A stretch of 64,000 bases of DNA from Pisaster brevispinus (taxonomy: Eukaryota > Echinodermata > Asteroidea > Forcipulatida > Asteriidae), in the NCBI GenBank assembly GCA_023634235.1, contig JAMKCF010000019.1, positions 6,017,947-6,081,946 on the forward strand, read 5' to 3'. A program made the translations under genes and the position numbers. Of the stretch, positions 31,630 through 41,941 are shown in pieces. A model generated the notes under the pieces. The model was given only the letters and a program-made list of their open reading frames with translations. It did no database searches and was not told the DNA's origin. Positions within the stretch are counted from its first letter, which is position 1. Each line of letters begins with the position of its first letter.

Positions 31630-34447
31630 GTATCGTCGGAGTCAGTGTAATTGTGTTGATGTCAGAAAATTTGAATCGGTAAAAAGGGTGTTGAGTGTTG
31701 ACCAAAAAAGTGTAAATTTATTACATGTTTACATTAATTTTACATGGTGAAATAAATGATCTGGTTACTATAATAGTCTTCAGTATTAATCATTGCCTTC
31801 TTTGTTTTATGATGCCGGTTATTAAATCGACGCTATTGGAATGATTATGAAAGAGCATACAAACAATAGAAAACAAAACAAATGCGCACGACGGAGATTA
31901 ACAAAAGGCCATGCCCTAGCACTGCGGCTGAAAGTCATAACAGGGTATATTTGTAGGAACGTTGCTGTGTGCCCAGAACAAATAAGAAGTAAATTACTCA
32001 CAAGTACAACTTTCATGTATGCCATTCACTAAAGTTTATTGTTTTTTCAATGGAAATTGATTCTTTATTGATTATTAAATCCGACTATGCAAATCATGTT
32101 GACATTATTAAGTTACAATTCTTAAGTTTTAACAGGTTTTCAAATACTGTGATTTGGCTTCTCATTATGTATCGGTGCATGATAGATACTTTGATTGTTC
32201 AATACATACTCACTGATGATGATGTCGTCAAAATAAGTCGAACATGGTATGAGCTATTGGTTTTTAGTCTTCATACAGAACGGTTTGTTAAATTTATAAT
32301 ATTGAAAGAAAAGACACTTGTTTTTAATATTTTTGCAAGATAAAGGCAAGTCATGAAGACGGCAAGTTTAAGCCTCTAGTGAATTTTGACTAATAAAATG
32401 TTATTAATGAGTTAATAACTATTTCTACCTGTAGGGTGCATCATACACTCAGCAAGGAATTAGGGAATGGAACAAAACGAGTATGAAATCTTTCACTGGA
32501 GACCATTCGGGTACTGGATGATTTGTAAATTCTGAAGAAGAAAAAAACAATTATAAACAAAGTATGACTCAAAGCAAACTAAGTCAAGCTGAAAGTGCTG
32601 AAATAAATAAAATTCGAGCCTTACAACATTTCATGATTACATACTAATAATAATAATTTATTGAATTTATATTGCGCTCTTTCCAGGACCAACCTGTTCG
32701 AGGGCGCATATTAACAATACAACATATCAGAGTTTGGAAATTACGCAAGAAAAAGATAGTGGAAGGTGCACATCCTGTTTTTGGTGTGAACGACTTATAA
32801 ACGAAACCTTATTAGTGGAAACTTTTTCGAAGGGTTTTCAAATAGTTATGTCATAATACAAAGTTGACGGAAAACATTCATCGGTCTGACCATTGTCTGA
32901 CTTTATTGACACAGCCAACAATCATACCAATCCCCCATTGCCCAATTCTCTTCGACGTTCATACTAAACGTTTCTCAGTTTTAAAAACATCTCACCACCG
33001 TCACCACTTGATGATACAGGATACACTTTATAACGTAATTGTGCATTAAATAAAATAATCATTTTAATAAGCAATGATGTTCACACAAAAACTTACCGTT
33101 TTAGTCCCGTGTAGCAACGATAAACACGTGCCGTGAGGAGGGTCCGAAACACCCTTCACGATCCAATGACACATCCTTCCTTCTCAGAGTGTGATAAAAA
33201 CATAACCAAAGTTCGTCTTTTTCTGCTTGCATTTTCTCACATAATTAATAGTCATATGAATCACTGAAGTAGGTGGCCATCTCAGCGAAACTTCGTCTTT
33301 ATTCCATTTTTATCATTAAGCCACGAGAAGGGCGAATAGGAGAAATACTAGACGCTGAATATGAACGGAATTCAGATCTATTTGGTATTGGTAGTACGCC
33401 ATTGATAAGATTGCACCACGTTGTAAGTACGGTGACCCGTGGTGTGTCATAACACTGCATGAATGGATCACGTCACTTCAGAGAAGGCGCACATGGCATT
33501 ACGTTGGTCTATAATAAGTGTCTTGAGTGGCAGTTCTTTTCTTGTGTTGGCCTACACTACCGTGCGTTGTCATACAAGGTCGTTCAACAGACACTTGCGC
33601 TTTGACGCCCAGTTTTGACCAGATGCAAAGATTAAAATGCTATAATCTCTGTGCAAAAGTTTCGGCAGAATAACTCATCTATAACCTGATGCAAAATTCA
33701 TGTTAAAATATGACGTAGTTTTTGAGATATGAATTTTGTGAAATTTTCAACTTCCGGTTTGAACCGGAAGCCAAGGTCAAATGGGGTCATGTTGTGTGTA
33801 GCGTTTGTTGACCTTTTAACGACCAATCCGATGATGTGTAGATTGTAAAAATCCGACATGTGGTTCATGAGTTATGTTTTTTTTACAAATATTAAACATT
33901 GATTTAATGTAATTCAATACCCGATGACGTCATCATGACATCATCATGTTTGTGGCGTCTTGATGATATTGTTCAATTCTCTTATGAGTTTCAATGTTCA
34001 AATCAATTTCAATTTTGAGTTATGACAAAAATTTGAATTTTTTAACGAAAAAACACAAAGGCAGACTTTGACCTTCCGTTAAGACCGGAAGTAGAGGTCA
34101 TACGATTTTGGCGTTAACTTTTCAAATGTTGCCCCAGTCTCGATCTATCCGATGCCCATTTATGAGCATCATAGCGTTAATATTCACAAACATACAAGCA
34201 TTTGCATATGGTCACTTTTTGACCTAAAATCGCTTGTAATTTGACATCCGATGACGTCATCACAACGTCACAAGTAACTCAGCTTCTGCTAATTATGGTC
34301 TAACTTCACATCAAGTTTCAAGTTGATCCAAGGTTCGCAAGTATGCTTTTGCTTGCGGACAAACGACTCTGAAAAGAATTAGCAAAAAAAAAAAGTAAAA
34401 AAAAAAATAAACAAAAAACAAAACAAAAAAACGAACAATAACAATGA
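31630..34447 (+). repeat. Long GTGTTCG-family unit (~3 kb)
   Basis: The central part (31740-33560) is not monomeric. It is homologous to 49300-51350: GAAATTGATTCTTTATTGATTA near 32050 matches near 49446, and CTTACCGTTTTAGTC near 33092 matches near 50920. The 3' part (33600-34330) carries composite monomers with an ETS pair from 33750 and TGACGTCA at 33925-33932. A 97-codon open frame at 32050-32343 shows no recognisable domain and I do not call it a gene. Confidence 0.75.
32643..32735 (-). mobile_element. SINE/LINE 3' tail, reverse orientation
   Basis: On the minus strand the segment reads GCGCCCTCGAACAGG...GCGCAATATAAATTCAATAA and then ATT repeats, the same tail type as at 3880 and 16240. 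The body is too short to classify. Confidence 0.55.
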
Positions 34448-34687
34448 GTTGTTCGGGCTTAATGCCCGAACACCTAAAAAACGAACAATAACAATGAGTT
34501 GTTCGGGCTTGATGCCCGAACACCTAAAAAACAAAAAACGGAACAATAATAGGAGGTGTTCCGGGCGGATTGCCGAACACCTAAAAAAAAAAAACGAACA
34601 AAAAGAAGAGGTCTTCGGACTTTTGTCCGAACACCTAAAAAAAAAAAAAAAAAAAAAAGAGGTCTTCGGACTTTTGTCCGAACACCT
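34448..34687 (+). repeat. Array of five GTGTTCG hairpins
   Basis: Five short hairpins lie in a row, separated by A-rich ACGAACAATAAC spacers: 34448-34473 and 34498-34523 (stem ...TTCGGGC/GCCCGAA...), 34555-34581 (GGTGTTCCGGGC...), then 34610-34636 and 34661-34687 (GGTCTTCGGAC/GTCCGAACACC). Stem bases change between copies in a paired manner: GGGC/GCCC becomes GGAC/GTCC. The array closes the long unit to its left. Confidence 0.88.
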
Positions 34688-34689
34688 AA

Positions 34690-35150
34690 TAAATTTAAGT
34701 TAAACATGTTTAAAATACATAACTCATGAACAATGCAATGGATTTTTTTACAATCTATAAATAATCAAAGTTTATTATTCTAAAAATGCATAGAGAACTA
34801 CAGCTCTTATGGAGTATACATACATAATGTTTTGTTTGTGAAAATTTGATGTGTGGAAGTTCTTCTATTTTTTAGTGACCTGGTTTGACCTGACTTGCAG
34901 TCCAAACCAGAAGTTCAAGTAGGAAACATAGAAAAGTACATCATTTTCTGTGATGCAATTTACTGAATTCCGTTTTCTAAAACTCTGAATTCCGTTTTTT
35001 ACTGGTGTTAACTTTTAACCATTTCGGTGATAACAACGGTGTTAATTCAAGGTAAATAAACACAATTTAAGAATGACACAACTACCCAATTTACTTCAGT
35101 TTGGTGGCCATTGTGACACTCTTAACCCAAGTGTGCTTGGATACGCAGCG
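34690..35150 (+). other. XPO5 intron, weak GTGTTCG-family remnants
   Basis: Only diverged pieces are visible, such as TGACTTGCAGTCCAAACCAG near 34900. No gene recognised. Confidence 0.4.
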
Positions 35151-35770
35151 CAGGGGTTTTCCTTAACTTTTTTTCCACTCGCCGGCCAGACAAGTCAACC
35201 AAAATTTTGGGTCGCATGCAAGTTTTTTTTCAGTAGCCTGCATGTACATGTATAATGTGTACAATTTTTGAACTTTAAAAAAAAGCAAAAAGAACTAAAC
35301 ACGGAAGTGAAGTTCTCAAACTTTTGTTTTTTAACATTCTTATCCCCTAGTTTCTACCGTTAATAATACTTTTTTCATCAATGCCAATTTTCATGGGTTC
35401 CTTCATGATTTAAGGATAGGTTGTACATGTATAGAACTTCCTCTGCAATAAAATCTTCGTGATTTAATGATTGGTCGACGACACTCATTGGGGAAAATGT
35501 TTGCCACGAGAGCGATGTGTTTATGAGTATAAGGTTATACTTTGGCATGTAATATAACCGGAACGAGGTTGAGCTTAGACTCTACCACTTGTCTTTCCAA
35601 CCGTGGAAATTCAAGTTGTTGGTTTCCCCATTTGCCTACATATTGTTGTATGGAACATGGAGGAGAGCGCCAGACTTATAATGTGCATGCGTGTTAACTT
35701 TTGTATAATGAAATGAACGATCGTGGCAAATGTCAAGACTAGACTAGGCATCGATCGGTGTGTGATGATG
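35151..35770 (+). mobile_element. Diverged relative of the 953-bp hAT-like element
   Basis: It starts CAGGGGTTTTCCTTAAC and continues with CACTCGCC, AAGTCAACCAAAATTTTGGG and TTATCCCCTAGTTTCTACC, matching 10579 onward. The right part is diverged (ATGAACGATCGTGG near 35712) and the terminal CCCTG is not found, so the right end is approximate. Confidence 0.65.
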
Positions 35771-36430
35771 GACTTTATCACCAGATTTTGAAGGATTTTG
35801 AGTTTGAAGAATGTTGTATTTGTTTGTTCTCAATTTTATTTTAGTCATTATTTGATTCCAGTATCTTGATTCCTGTTTAATTCTGATTTTTGGCAAGCTG
35901 CAAAGCAGAGTGAGCTGGCTGGCGGCTGTCCTTTCTTCTAGGGTTTCCGAACCGTAACTTGAGTTTCAAGTTACATTTGGACTTGGGTGGGGGTTGCTCT
36001 TAGAGAAAGTAAAGTTGGGATTGTTTTGGGGTTGAAAAGGTCAAGGGTGATGAGTTCAATTTCACAGGTCAAATGTCAAGATCACAATGCTCGGGTATAC
36101 AAAGATGGTTTGGCGATATTTTGTGTTAGCTACAATAAGGGCTGAGGGGTATCAACAGCATCGCTGTTTTTTGTCTATTAGTCATTGTTTTTCTATCGGG
36201 CGATCGGCAGATCGCCATGGCAGCTTCGCTATTCTAGGTTTTTTTAAATTCCTTGAAATTCCAGGCACTTGAATTGATTCCGTGTTCTACACCAATTTCC
36301 GCGATTCTGATGCCGAAAATTCTGATGTCTGAAAGTATAGTGAAATATATAATATACATGTAGCTTTATTTCATTAAGTTTTGTCCATATTTGTAATCCT
36401 TTTTTGTTTTCACTTTTACTATTCACACAA
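35771..36430 (+). other. XPO5 intron, no feature recognised
   Basis: No gene, strong repeat or hairpin was recognised. Confidence 0.4.
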
Positions 36431-36431
36431 C

Positions 36432-36475
36432 CCGAACACCTAGTTTTGCAATTCTACAAACACTACATGTCTAGT
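36432..36475 (-). repeat. Variable-stem boundary hairpin, reverse, degenerate
   Basis: On the minus strand: CTAGACATG, an imperfect stem TAGTGTTTG...CAAAACTA, then GGTGTTCGGG. This marks a family unit pointing left. Confidence 0.65.
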
Positions 36476-37345
36476 TTAATACTTCTTCTTTTCCGCCGCA
36501 ATTGTCTGGTAACTAAGACACACTTCCCAAGCTCACATAAACTTGGAACTTCACACATAGTTAGATATTTATTAGTAGATGAAACCGCAGCAATAATCAT
36601 GAAGATGTCATCAGGTGTCTTATTACAAGCATTTTAAACATTAAATATTTACATTTTTGAAAATCTGTATCAAAACAAGGATAAGAGACCCTAGGCTGAA
36701 TTTTTTTTAATACAAAAGTAATATACATGTAGGTCTAAAATGTTTATTGTGTGCGTGACATTACAATACGTGACCTCTACTTCCATTTGAAACCGGAAAT
36801 TCCTCGTAATTTAAAAGTGGTAACTTTTTTTGAGTTGTTTTTAATGATGTTGTAGTCTGGCAAGGGTCTGGTTAAAAAAACCAAGACCGATAATGTCATA
36901 AAATCCAAGAGCGCCCTTTAGCATCAGATTAAACAGTTCAAACTTCACTTTTACTAGATGTCTGTGGCAGACTTTATGATAATTGTTTTAAAATTGGTAT
37001 ACATAATGACCTTCATGCAGACAACATACATGTATGTGTGGAGTCATCGATTGATGACCTCATCATGTGTCATGTGGTATTGCCTTAAAGGTGCGCTTTT
37101 TAAAGCCGTGTATCTGCCAAACCGCACGTCTGACTGAGTTGAAACTTGGTGTATTATTAGACAATGACTTTGACTGCTAAACTTTTAGTGCCGTCATGAT
37201 GACGTCATTTTTATAATCCCCGCTACTTATTACATATCTTGAGAACAAAGCAATTTGCAATCAAAATCAAATCAGGTTTGTACTCCCAGAAACGGAACAC
37301 CTTAAGTTTGTCTTAAGACTAACTGTAAATTTCTAGTTTTTATGT
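36476..37345 (-). repeat. GTGTTCG-family unit in reverse orientation, with hairpin
   Basis: Bases 36780-37345 are the reverse complement of a segment related to 47298-47830. Shared landmarks include GTATCTGCCAAACC, GATGACGTCATTTTTA and TAATACACC. The right end holds the reverse-oriented boundary: CGGAACACC at 37293-37301, an imperfect stem containing TTTGTCTTAAGAC (37302-37328) and TCTAG. Confidence 0.75.
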
Positions 37346-37692
37346 CATTTTATCACAACATGGACGTCAGGCTACATCCCATAGCCTTAGATCTCAAGGG
37401 TCTTTCGCAGGATCCTTGGTGGTCCGCAAATTGCTGCCTTTTGTAACAATTTCGTATCAAATCTACAACCTGTAAAATGAAGTAATTTTGGGGGTCAACA
37501 CAGGTGAATTTAATGATGAATTTAAATGTCCAACATTCCACTTTTTCGGAATTGGGTGATGTACTATTCTATTGTGTAGCCAGAACAACAGGTACTCTTT
37601 AAAAATCTGCCCATTTATGCTGCATCAGTTAGTACAGTTAATGTATTATTTCAGACTTTTACCCACATTTTCTTCTCGTTATACATATTCAG

Positions 37693-37765
37693 ATTTAGAT
37701 GGAACAGTACAACCCCTGATGATAAGTTATTCCTGAAAAACAGTGTGTTAAGGCTTTTTCAAAAT
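37693..37765 (+). CDS. XPO5: Exportin-5 internal exon, following the 18.7-kb exon
   Basis: A 73-base exon with acceptor ATATTCAG (ending 37692) and donor GTAAGT (from 37766). Its first base completes the lysine codon split at the end of the previous visible exon; it then encodes FRWNSTTPDDKLFLKN and SVLRLFQN. Vertebrate XPO5 has FRWN...LKNSVMELIAN at the same place, directly after the LEHVVK that ends the preceding exon. The phase (2 into 0) and length agree with joining to the neighbours, so the roughly 18.9 kb between is one intron filled with transposons and repeats. No stop or frameshift. Confidence 0.92.
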
Positions 37766-39227
37766 GTAAGTATGTTGTTATTTTGCAAAATGTTAAGTAG
37801 CATGTGTAGACTATGTACCTTGTAGTTCTAGGCCATCCACTGAAACCTTTAAAACTAAGGAAAACAAACTTTTTAAGGGAACCTTTTAATACAACACTTA
37901 GTGTAAGAAACCAATAGTTACGTCTGCATTTCAAACCTCACTTTCAAATGTGTTGGAAAAAGTTTGCCATTAGAATAATTACATACTTGTAACCCAATGA
38001 CGTCACAAGCCCAAACTGGGCTCTCACTGAGGTCAGAGGAGGACCTACACCCTGCACATCCACAACTCAAAGAGATTGCCGGCACAATTCCCTATTGAGT
38101 GATGAGGGAGATACAGCCCCAATCCAACATGCTAACAATAAACCAGCATCCTCAAACTTCTACGTCAAAGTGCCCTTCACACTATGGCCCATGGACTGAC
38201 CACTTTACATACCCCCTGAGTTATCAATGTGCTAAGTGCTATGATCGAATAAGAGGATAATTTAAAACCAATGAAAGACTCTTAACGTGGTTAAAAATGT
38301 AATTCCACTATAATTACAGAATAAACAATTACACAATTGCACAACAATAAATCACAGTCATTATAAGGTTTTGATGAAAACAATGAGACACTTACTACAT
38401 GTACGTTAAGATGAGTGAGTTCCGTCAGGTGGATAAGTGAATAAACTCCCGCAACTAAATTAAAGGAGCACTCTGTATAGCTAAACTTCTGAGTCCCTAC
38501 AGAAGTTAAGTTCATATACTAAGCTTAAATTTGATATAGGATCTTACTCTTTCATATTAACTCATTAGGATTTCAGGACTAAAGAAAATTCAGGCGGAAA
38601 CAAAGAATAAGAAAAATAGTGAAAACCTGTATTGACAGCAGCTTATAAAAATCTAGACAAAAACAACAGGTCAGAACATCTAAAAAGCAGTACTTTACTC
38701 ATGTTCATGATTATAAAAAAATATGATCCCTTTACTTTATGGTAAGTGTTATATACCAGCACAATAACCCCTGTATGCGGTGATGTATTAACCGTGAAGG
38801 GACCTGGCAAACCTCTGTTCATCACGTTGCATCTGATCTGACGGTGCGCCTTAGATGTTATCACTTGAAACTTGTTTCGGTGATTTATGGGCACTGCGTC
38901 TTATATGCAGGAAATTACTGTATTATAGTTTTCGACATGCCTGACGGATTTGGTGTGAAAAGTGTGTTAGGCATGAATACACACGTATTATAATGGTGTT
39001 CATCATGAGTAATGTAACTATTTTGTTTAAGCTTTACACAATTGCGGCTTTTAACCTCTTTTTTGTGCAGTGCTCAGCATTTTTAGTTGGTCCCTAGGAT
39101 CAGCAGAAGTTTCCAGCTTCTGATTCCTTGTAAGCAATTAAATTTTGGATCAGTTTACCTTCTGTTTTATTGGAAACCTGTATATTGTTGATTGCTAGTT
39201 TATTTTAAAAAAATATATATTTTTCAG
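37766..39227 (+). other. XPO5 intron (1.46 kb), no feature recognised
   Basis: Bounded by GTAAGT and TTTTTCAG. The contents are anonymous A+T-rich sequence; no repeat family member was recognised. Confidence 0.7.
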
Positions 39228-39365
39228 GGAACAGAGGATCTTCTCCAAGAGCAAATGTGTATCAAAGATGGCTTGTCTCGCATCATGGTGGAAATGATTA
39301 AAAGAGAATGGCCACAACAGTGGCCTTCACTTATGAATGAATTCAACTCTCTTTGTTCACAGGGG
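39228..39365 (+). CDS. XPO5: Exportin-5 internal exon
   Basis: A 138-base, 46-codon exon in phase 0, with acceptor TTTTTCAG (ending 39227) and donor GTAAGA (from 39366). It encodes GTEDLLQEQMCIKDGLSRIM, then VEMIKREWPQQWPSLMNEF and NSLCSQG. The VEMIKREWPQ.WP motif is characteristic of exportin-5 and follows the previous exon without gap against the vertebrate protein (IKDALSRIVVEMIKREWPQHWP). It is part of the N-terminal HEAT-repeat region that contacts Ran-GTP. The next exon (expected to begin with a TELV-like stretch) was not found in the remaining 24.6 kb, so either the next intron is very long or I missed it. Confidence 0.95.
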
Positions 39366-39682
39366 GTAAGATTTCAAGTTAACTCTGTGTATTTGAATGG
39401 TTAATGTGGATACCTTTTGTACTGTTGAATAAAACTAGCCCTTTAAAACATTTTGTCAACTAAGCAAATGAGAATAGTCCTTCTAAAGAGTCATTCTTCC
39501 TTAAGTTACCCAAAGTGGGGAGGAATCTGGACCAACAATAACCAATTATTTGATTTCACTGGTTGTTTTTCTATTAAGGTATTTCTTTTTAGTAAGTTTT
39601 CCCATACACCTTGAAATACTGGAAGAGGTTCCCGAATTCCTTTTAACCAGTAGGATTTGAAACTTTGCATGGTGGAAGTATA
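39366..39682 (+). other. XPO5 intron, no feature recognised
   Basis: Starts with the GTAAGA donor; no repeat recognised before the foldback. Confidence 0.55.
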
Positions 39683-39807
39683 ACTAAGAGAGGTTTGTAG
39701 TAACACCATTTGAAAATCTCTTTTGAGTAGTGTTGGTTCTTAACCACCGTTCTTAAACACTACTCAAAAGATATCTTCACATGGTGTTACCGCAAACCTC
39801 TCTTAGT
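39683..39807. repeat. Foldback/MITE-like hairpin
   Basis: ACTAAGAGAGGTTTG at 39683 pairs with CAAACCTCTCTTAGT ending 39807. Inner pairs are GTAACACCATTTGA...ACATGGTGTTAC and CTTTTGAGTAGTGTT...AACACTACTCAAAAG around a GGTTCTTAACCACC centre. Confidence 0.85.
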
Positions 39808-39883
39808 CCTTTTAACCAGTTAACACCAGGAGACATACAACCTTTACAGACATCACACAAACAGAAGTTGGATAAACCTGTTT

Positions 39884-40318
39884 ACAAGACACTTTGTACC
39901 TTCTTACAAGACACTTTGTACCTTCTTACAAGACACTTTGTACCTTCTTACAAGACACTTTGTACCTTCTTACAAGACACCCCGTACCTTCTTACAAGAC
40001 ACTTTGTACCTTCTTACAAGACACTCCGTACCTTCTTACAAGACACTTTGTACCTTCTTACAAGACACTCCGTACCTTCTTACAAGACACTCCGTACCTT
40101 CTTACAAGACACTCCGTACCTTCTTACAAGACACTCCGTACCTTCTTACAAGACACTCCGTACCTTCTTACAAGACACTTTGTACCTTCTTACAAGACAC
40201 TCCGTACCTTCTTACAAGACACTTTGTACCTTCTTACAAGACACCCCGTACCTTCTTACAAGACACTTTGTACCTTCTTACAAGACACTCAGTACCTTCT
40301 TACAAGACACTTCGTACA
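39884..40318 (+). repeat. 22-bp minisatellite, ~20 copies
   Basis: About twenty tandem copies of a 22-bp unit (ACAAGACAC, four variable bases, TACCTTCTT). The four-base slot reads, in order: TTTG four times, CCCG, TTTG, TCCG, TTTG, TCCG five times, TTTG, TCCG, TTTG, CCCG, TTTG, TCAG, TTCG. Because 22 leaves remainder 1 on division by 3 and the unit lacks forward stops, all three plus-strand frames stay open. The resulting Thr/Leu-rich repeat peptides are therefore not evidence of a gene. The core GACACTT(C/T)GTACC is shared with the arrays in the foldback at 0.9-1.8 kb. Confidence 0.95.
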
Positions 40319-40894
40319 TCATACCAATTCTGGATTTCTGCCTCGTTTTGAAAGGGTCACGCCGCCAAAGTCTCATTAATGACTCATTTGTGACTAGACC
40401 ATGTAGACTGGACCGGAATTAACAATTTGTTGCATGTAGTTCAAGTCACTCAAACCCCCATCAAAATATTGTCTGACAAAATGGTCACTTGAGGTCCCCT
40501 TGCGGCGCTGGCTGTTAGGGTTGCACCCACCCACACTAAATAGGCCAACATTTATGCACTTAATAGATTGTGTAAATATAACAACCTACCTGAACCTGGG
40601 GGCTCTGTGCTTCAACTTTTGAGGAGATGTGATAAGTTTAGGCGTTAAAGTTGGTCCTATTATCAATTTAAAAACAAATTAATTCAAAGCCTGTAGAACA
40701 CAAATCAATTTCACCCCTTTTGCTAAAAAAAACAAAAAAAACACACGTACTAGTTTTCAAATAAATACAATACTTTTATCACTTCAGAAGTACAAACAAA
40801 TTGTTGTTTTTAACAGAAATTTAACAGTAATCCAAACAGTAGAGGCCAACATTAAAAACGTAAGATTTTAATGACATAAAACAGCACCTACGGA
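40319..40894 (+). other. Spacer between facing arrays
   Basis: A+T-rich, no gene recognised. By analogy with 1076-1647 it is the loop between two facing arrays, though the sequence is not obviously the same. Confidence 0.45.
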
Positions 40895-41052
40895 AGGTCT
40901 GAAGTGACTCGACTGATGGTACAAAGTGACTCAGCTGACGGTACAAAGTGACCAACTTTGCCAAGGTACAGAGTGACCAGAAGGTACCAAGTGACCAAGG
41001 TACCAAGTGACCAAGGTACCAAGTGGCCAAGGTACGAAGTGTCTGACATCCA
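40895..41052 (-). repeat. GGTAC(A/C/G)AAGTGACC array, inverse of the minisatellite core
   Basis: Diverged copies of GGTACAAAGTGACC and GGTACCAAGTGACC, the reverse complement of the motif in 39884-40318. It ends GGTACGAAGTGTCTGACATCC, almost the same edge as the right array at 1.8 kb (GTGTCCGACATCC). Confidence 0.8.
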
Positions 41053-41499
41053 TTTAAACGTGCGCAACCAGCGACAATTATTGCAATGTCATGAGCATGT
41101 GGGAGGGGTAGGGAGCCAGACAACCGAGTACCTTTTTGTCATTGCAGGTTTGTCAGGTGATACACCTAGCTGTTCAAATCCGTTGTTTAAGAATCGCAAC
41201 GTTTCAATGTTTCGTGTACAGACTTTCCCCCTCATTTTTACACTTTAAGTAATTTGTTTGATGATTAAATAAGATTTATATTGACAATACATGAAGACCA
41301 CTTTTATGATAGTGATGGTGCAATCTTGTTTATTGAAAGTGTTGAAAAGGTTTTCTGACAAAAATTGCAAAATTGGATAGTAGTAACATGTGGAAAAAAG
41401 TGAAAAAGGTGAAACATTTAAATAAAAATATTTCCCCCTCCAAATGATATTTTGTTCCCTCATAAAAATCTTTTGTTTCAGAACATTTCAGTCCCTGAA

Positions 41500-41941
41500 A
41501 CATGATTTCCTTCCCTCAAATTTTGATTCAGAGGGAACGAATTCATTATTTGAAATAAATCTTGAATTAATCTTGTTTGTTCAGGGGAACAAAATCATAT
41601 TTCTTGGGAACTAAAGCATGTCTTGAGGGAACGAAAGCATGTCTCGAGGGAACAAAAGCATGTCTCGAGGGAACGAAAGCATGTCTCGAGGGAACGAAAG
41701 CATGTCTTGCGGGAATGGTACAAATGTAGCATATCTGGAGTGAACGAAAGCTCATTTAACGGGATCAAAATAATATTTTGGGAATGAAAAACATTTTGAG
41801 GGAATAAAATTACTTCAGGGGAATGATTAACTTGTCCGATCGAAACAATCTATATTCCCTCAAATTCATAGGCTTATATTTTGAAGGAACAAAATAACAC
41901 TTCTATTTCGAAGGAATGAAATAACAATTTGGGGGAACCAA
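41500..41941 (+). repeat. GAGGGAACGAAA repeat (21-bp core), left part
   Basis: A core of about five 21-bp copies (CTCGAGGGAACGAAAGCATGT, 41607-41722) sits in a longer, more degenerate stretch where GGGAA(C/T)(A/G)AAA recurs every 20-30 bp. It is split at 41942 by a hAT-like transposon and continues at 43745-43795 (ATGAGGGAACATCATATT). Confidence 0.85.

Noticed and set aside
32050..32343. 97-codon open frame within the long GTGTTCG unit
   Set aside because: The homologous stretch near 49450-49750 does not keep the frame, so coding selection is unlikely.
34448..34687. CRISPR-like array (repeats with spacers)
   Set aside because: The hairpins vary, the spacers repeat and are A-rich, and the context is a eukaryotic intron.
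34449..34707. Frames rich in Lys or Phe across the hairpin array
   Set aside because: They arise from A-rich spacers and palindromic hairpins read in both directions.
39781..40422. Long repeat-rich open frames (up to 213 codons) in all three plus-strand frames
   Set aside because: They are produced by a stop-free 22-bp tandem repeat whose length is not a multiple of three; nothing else supports a protein.
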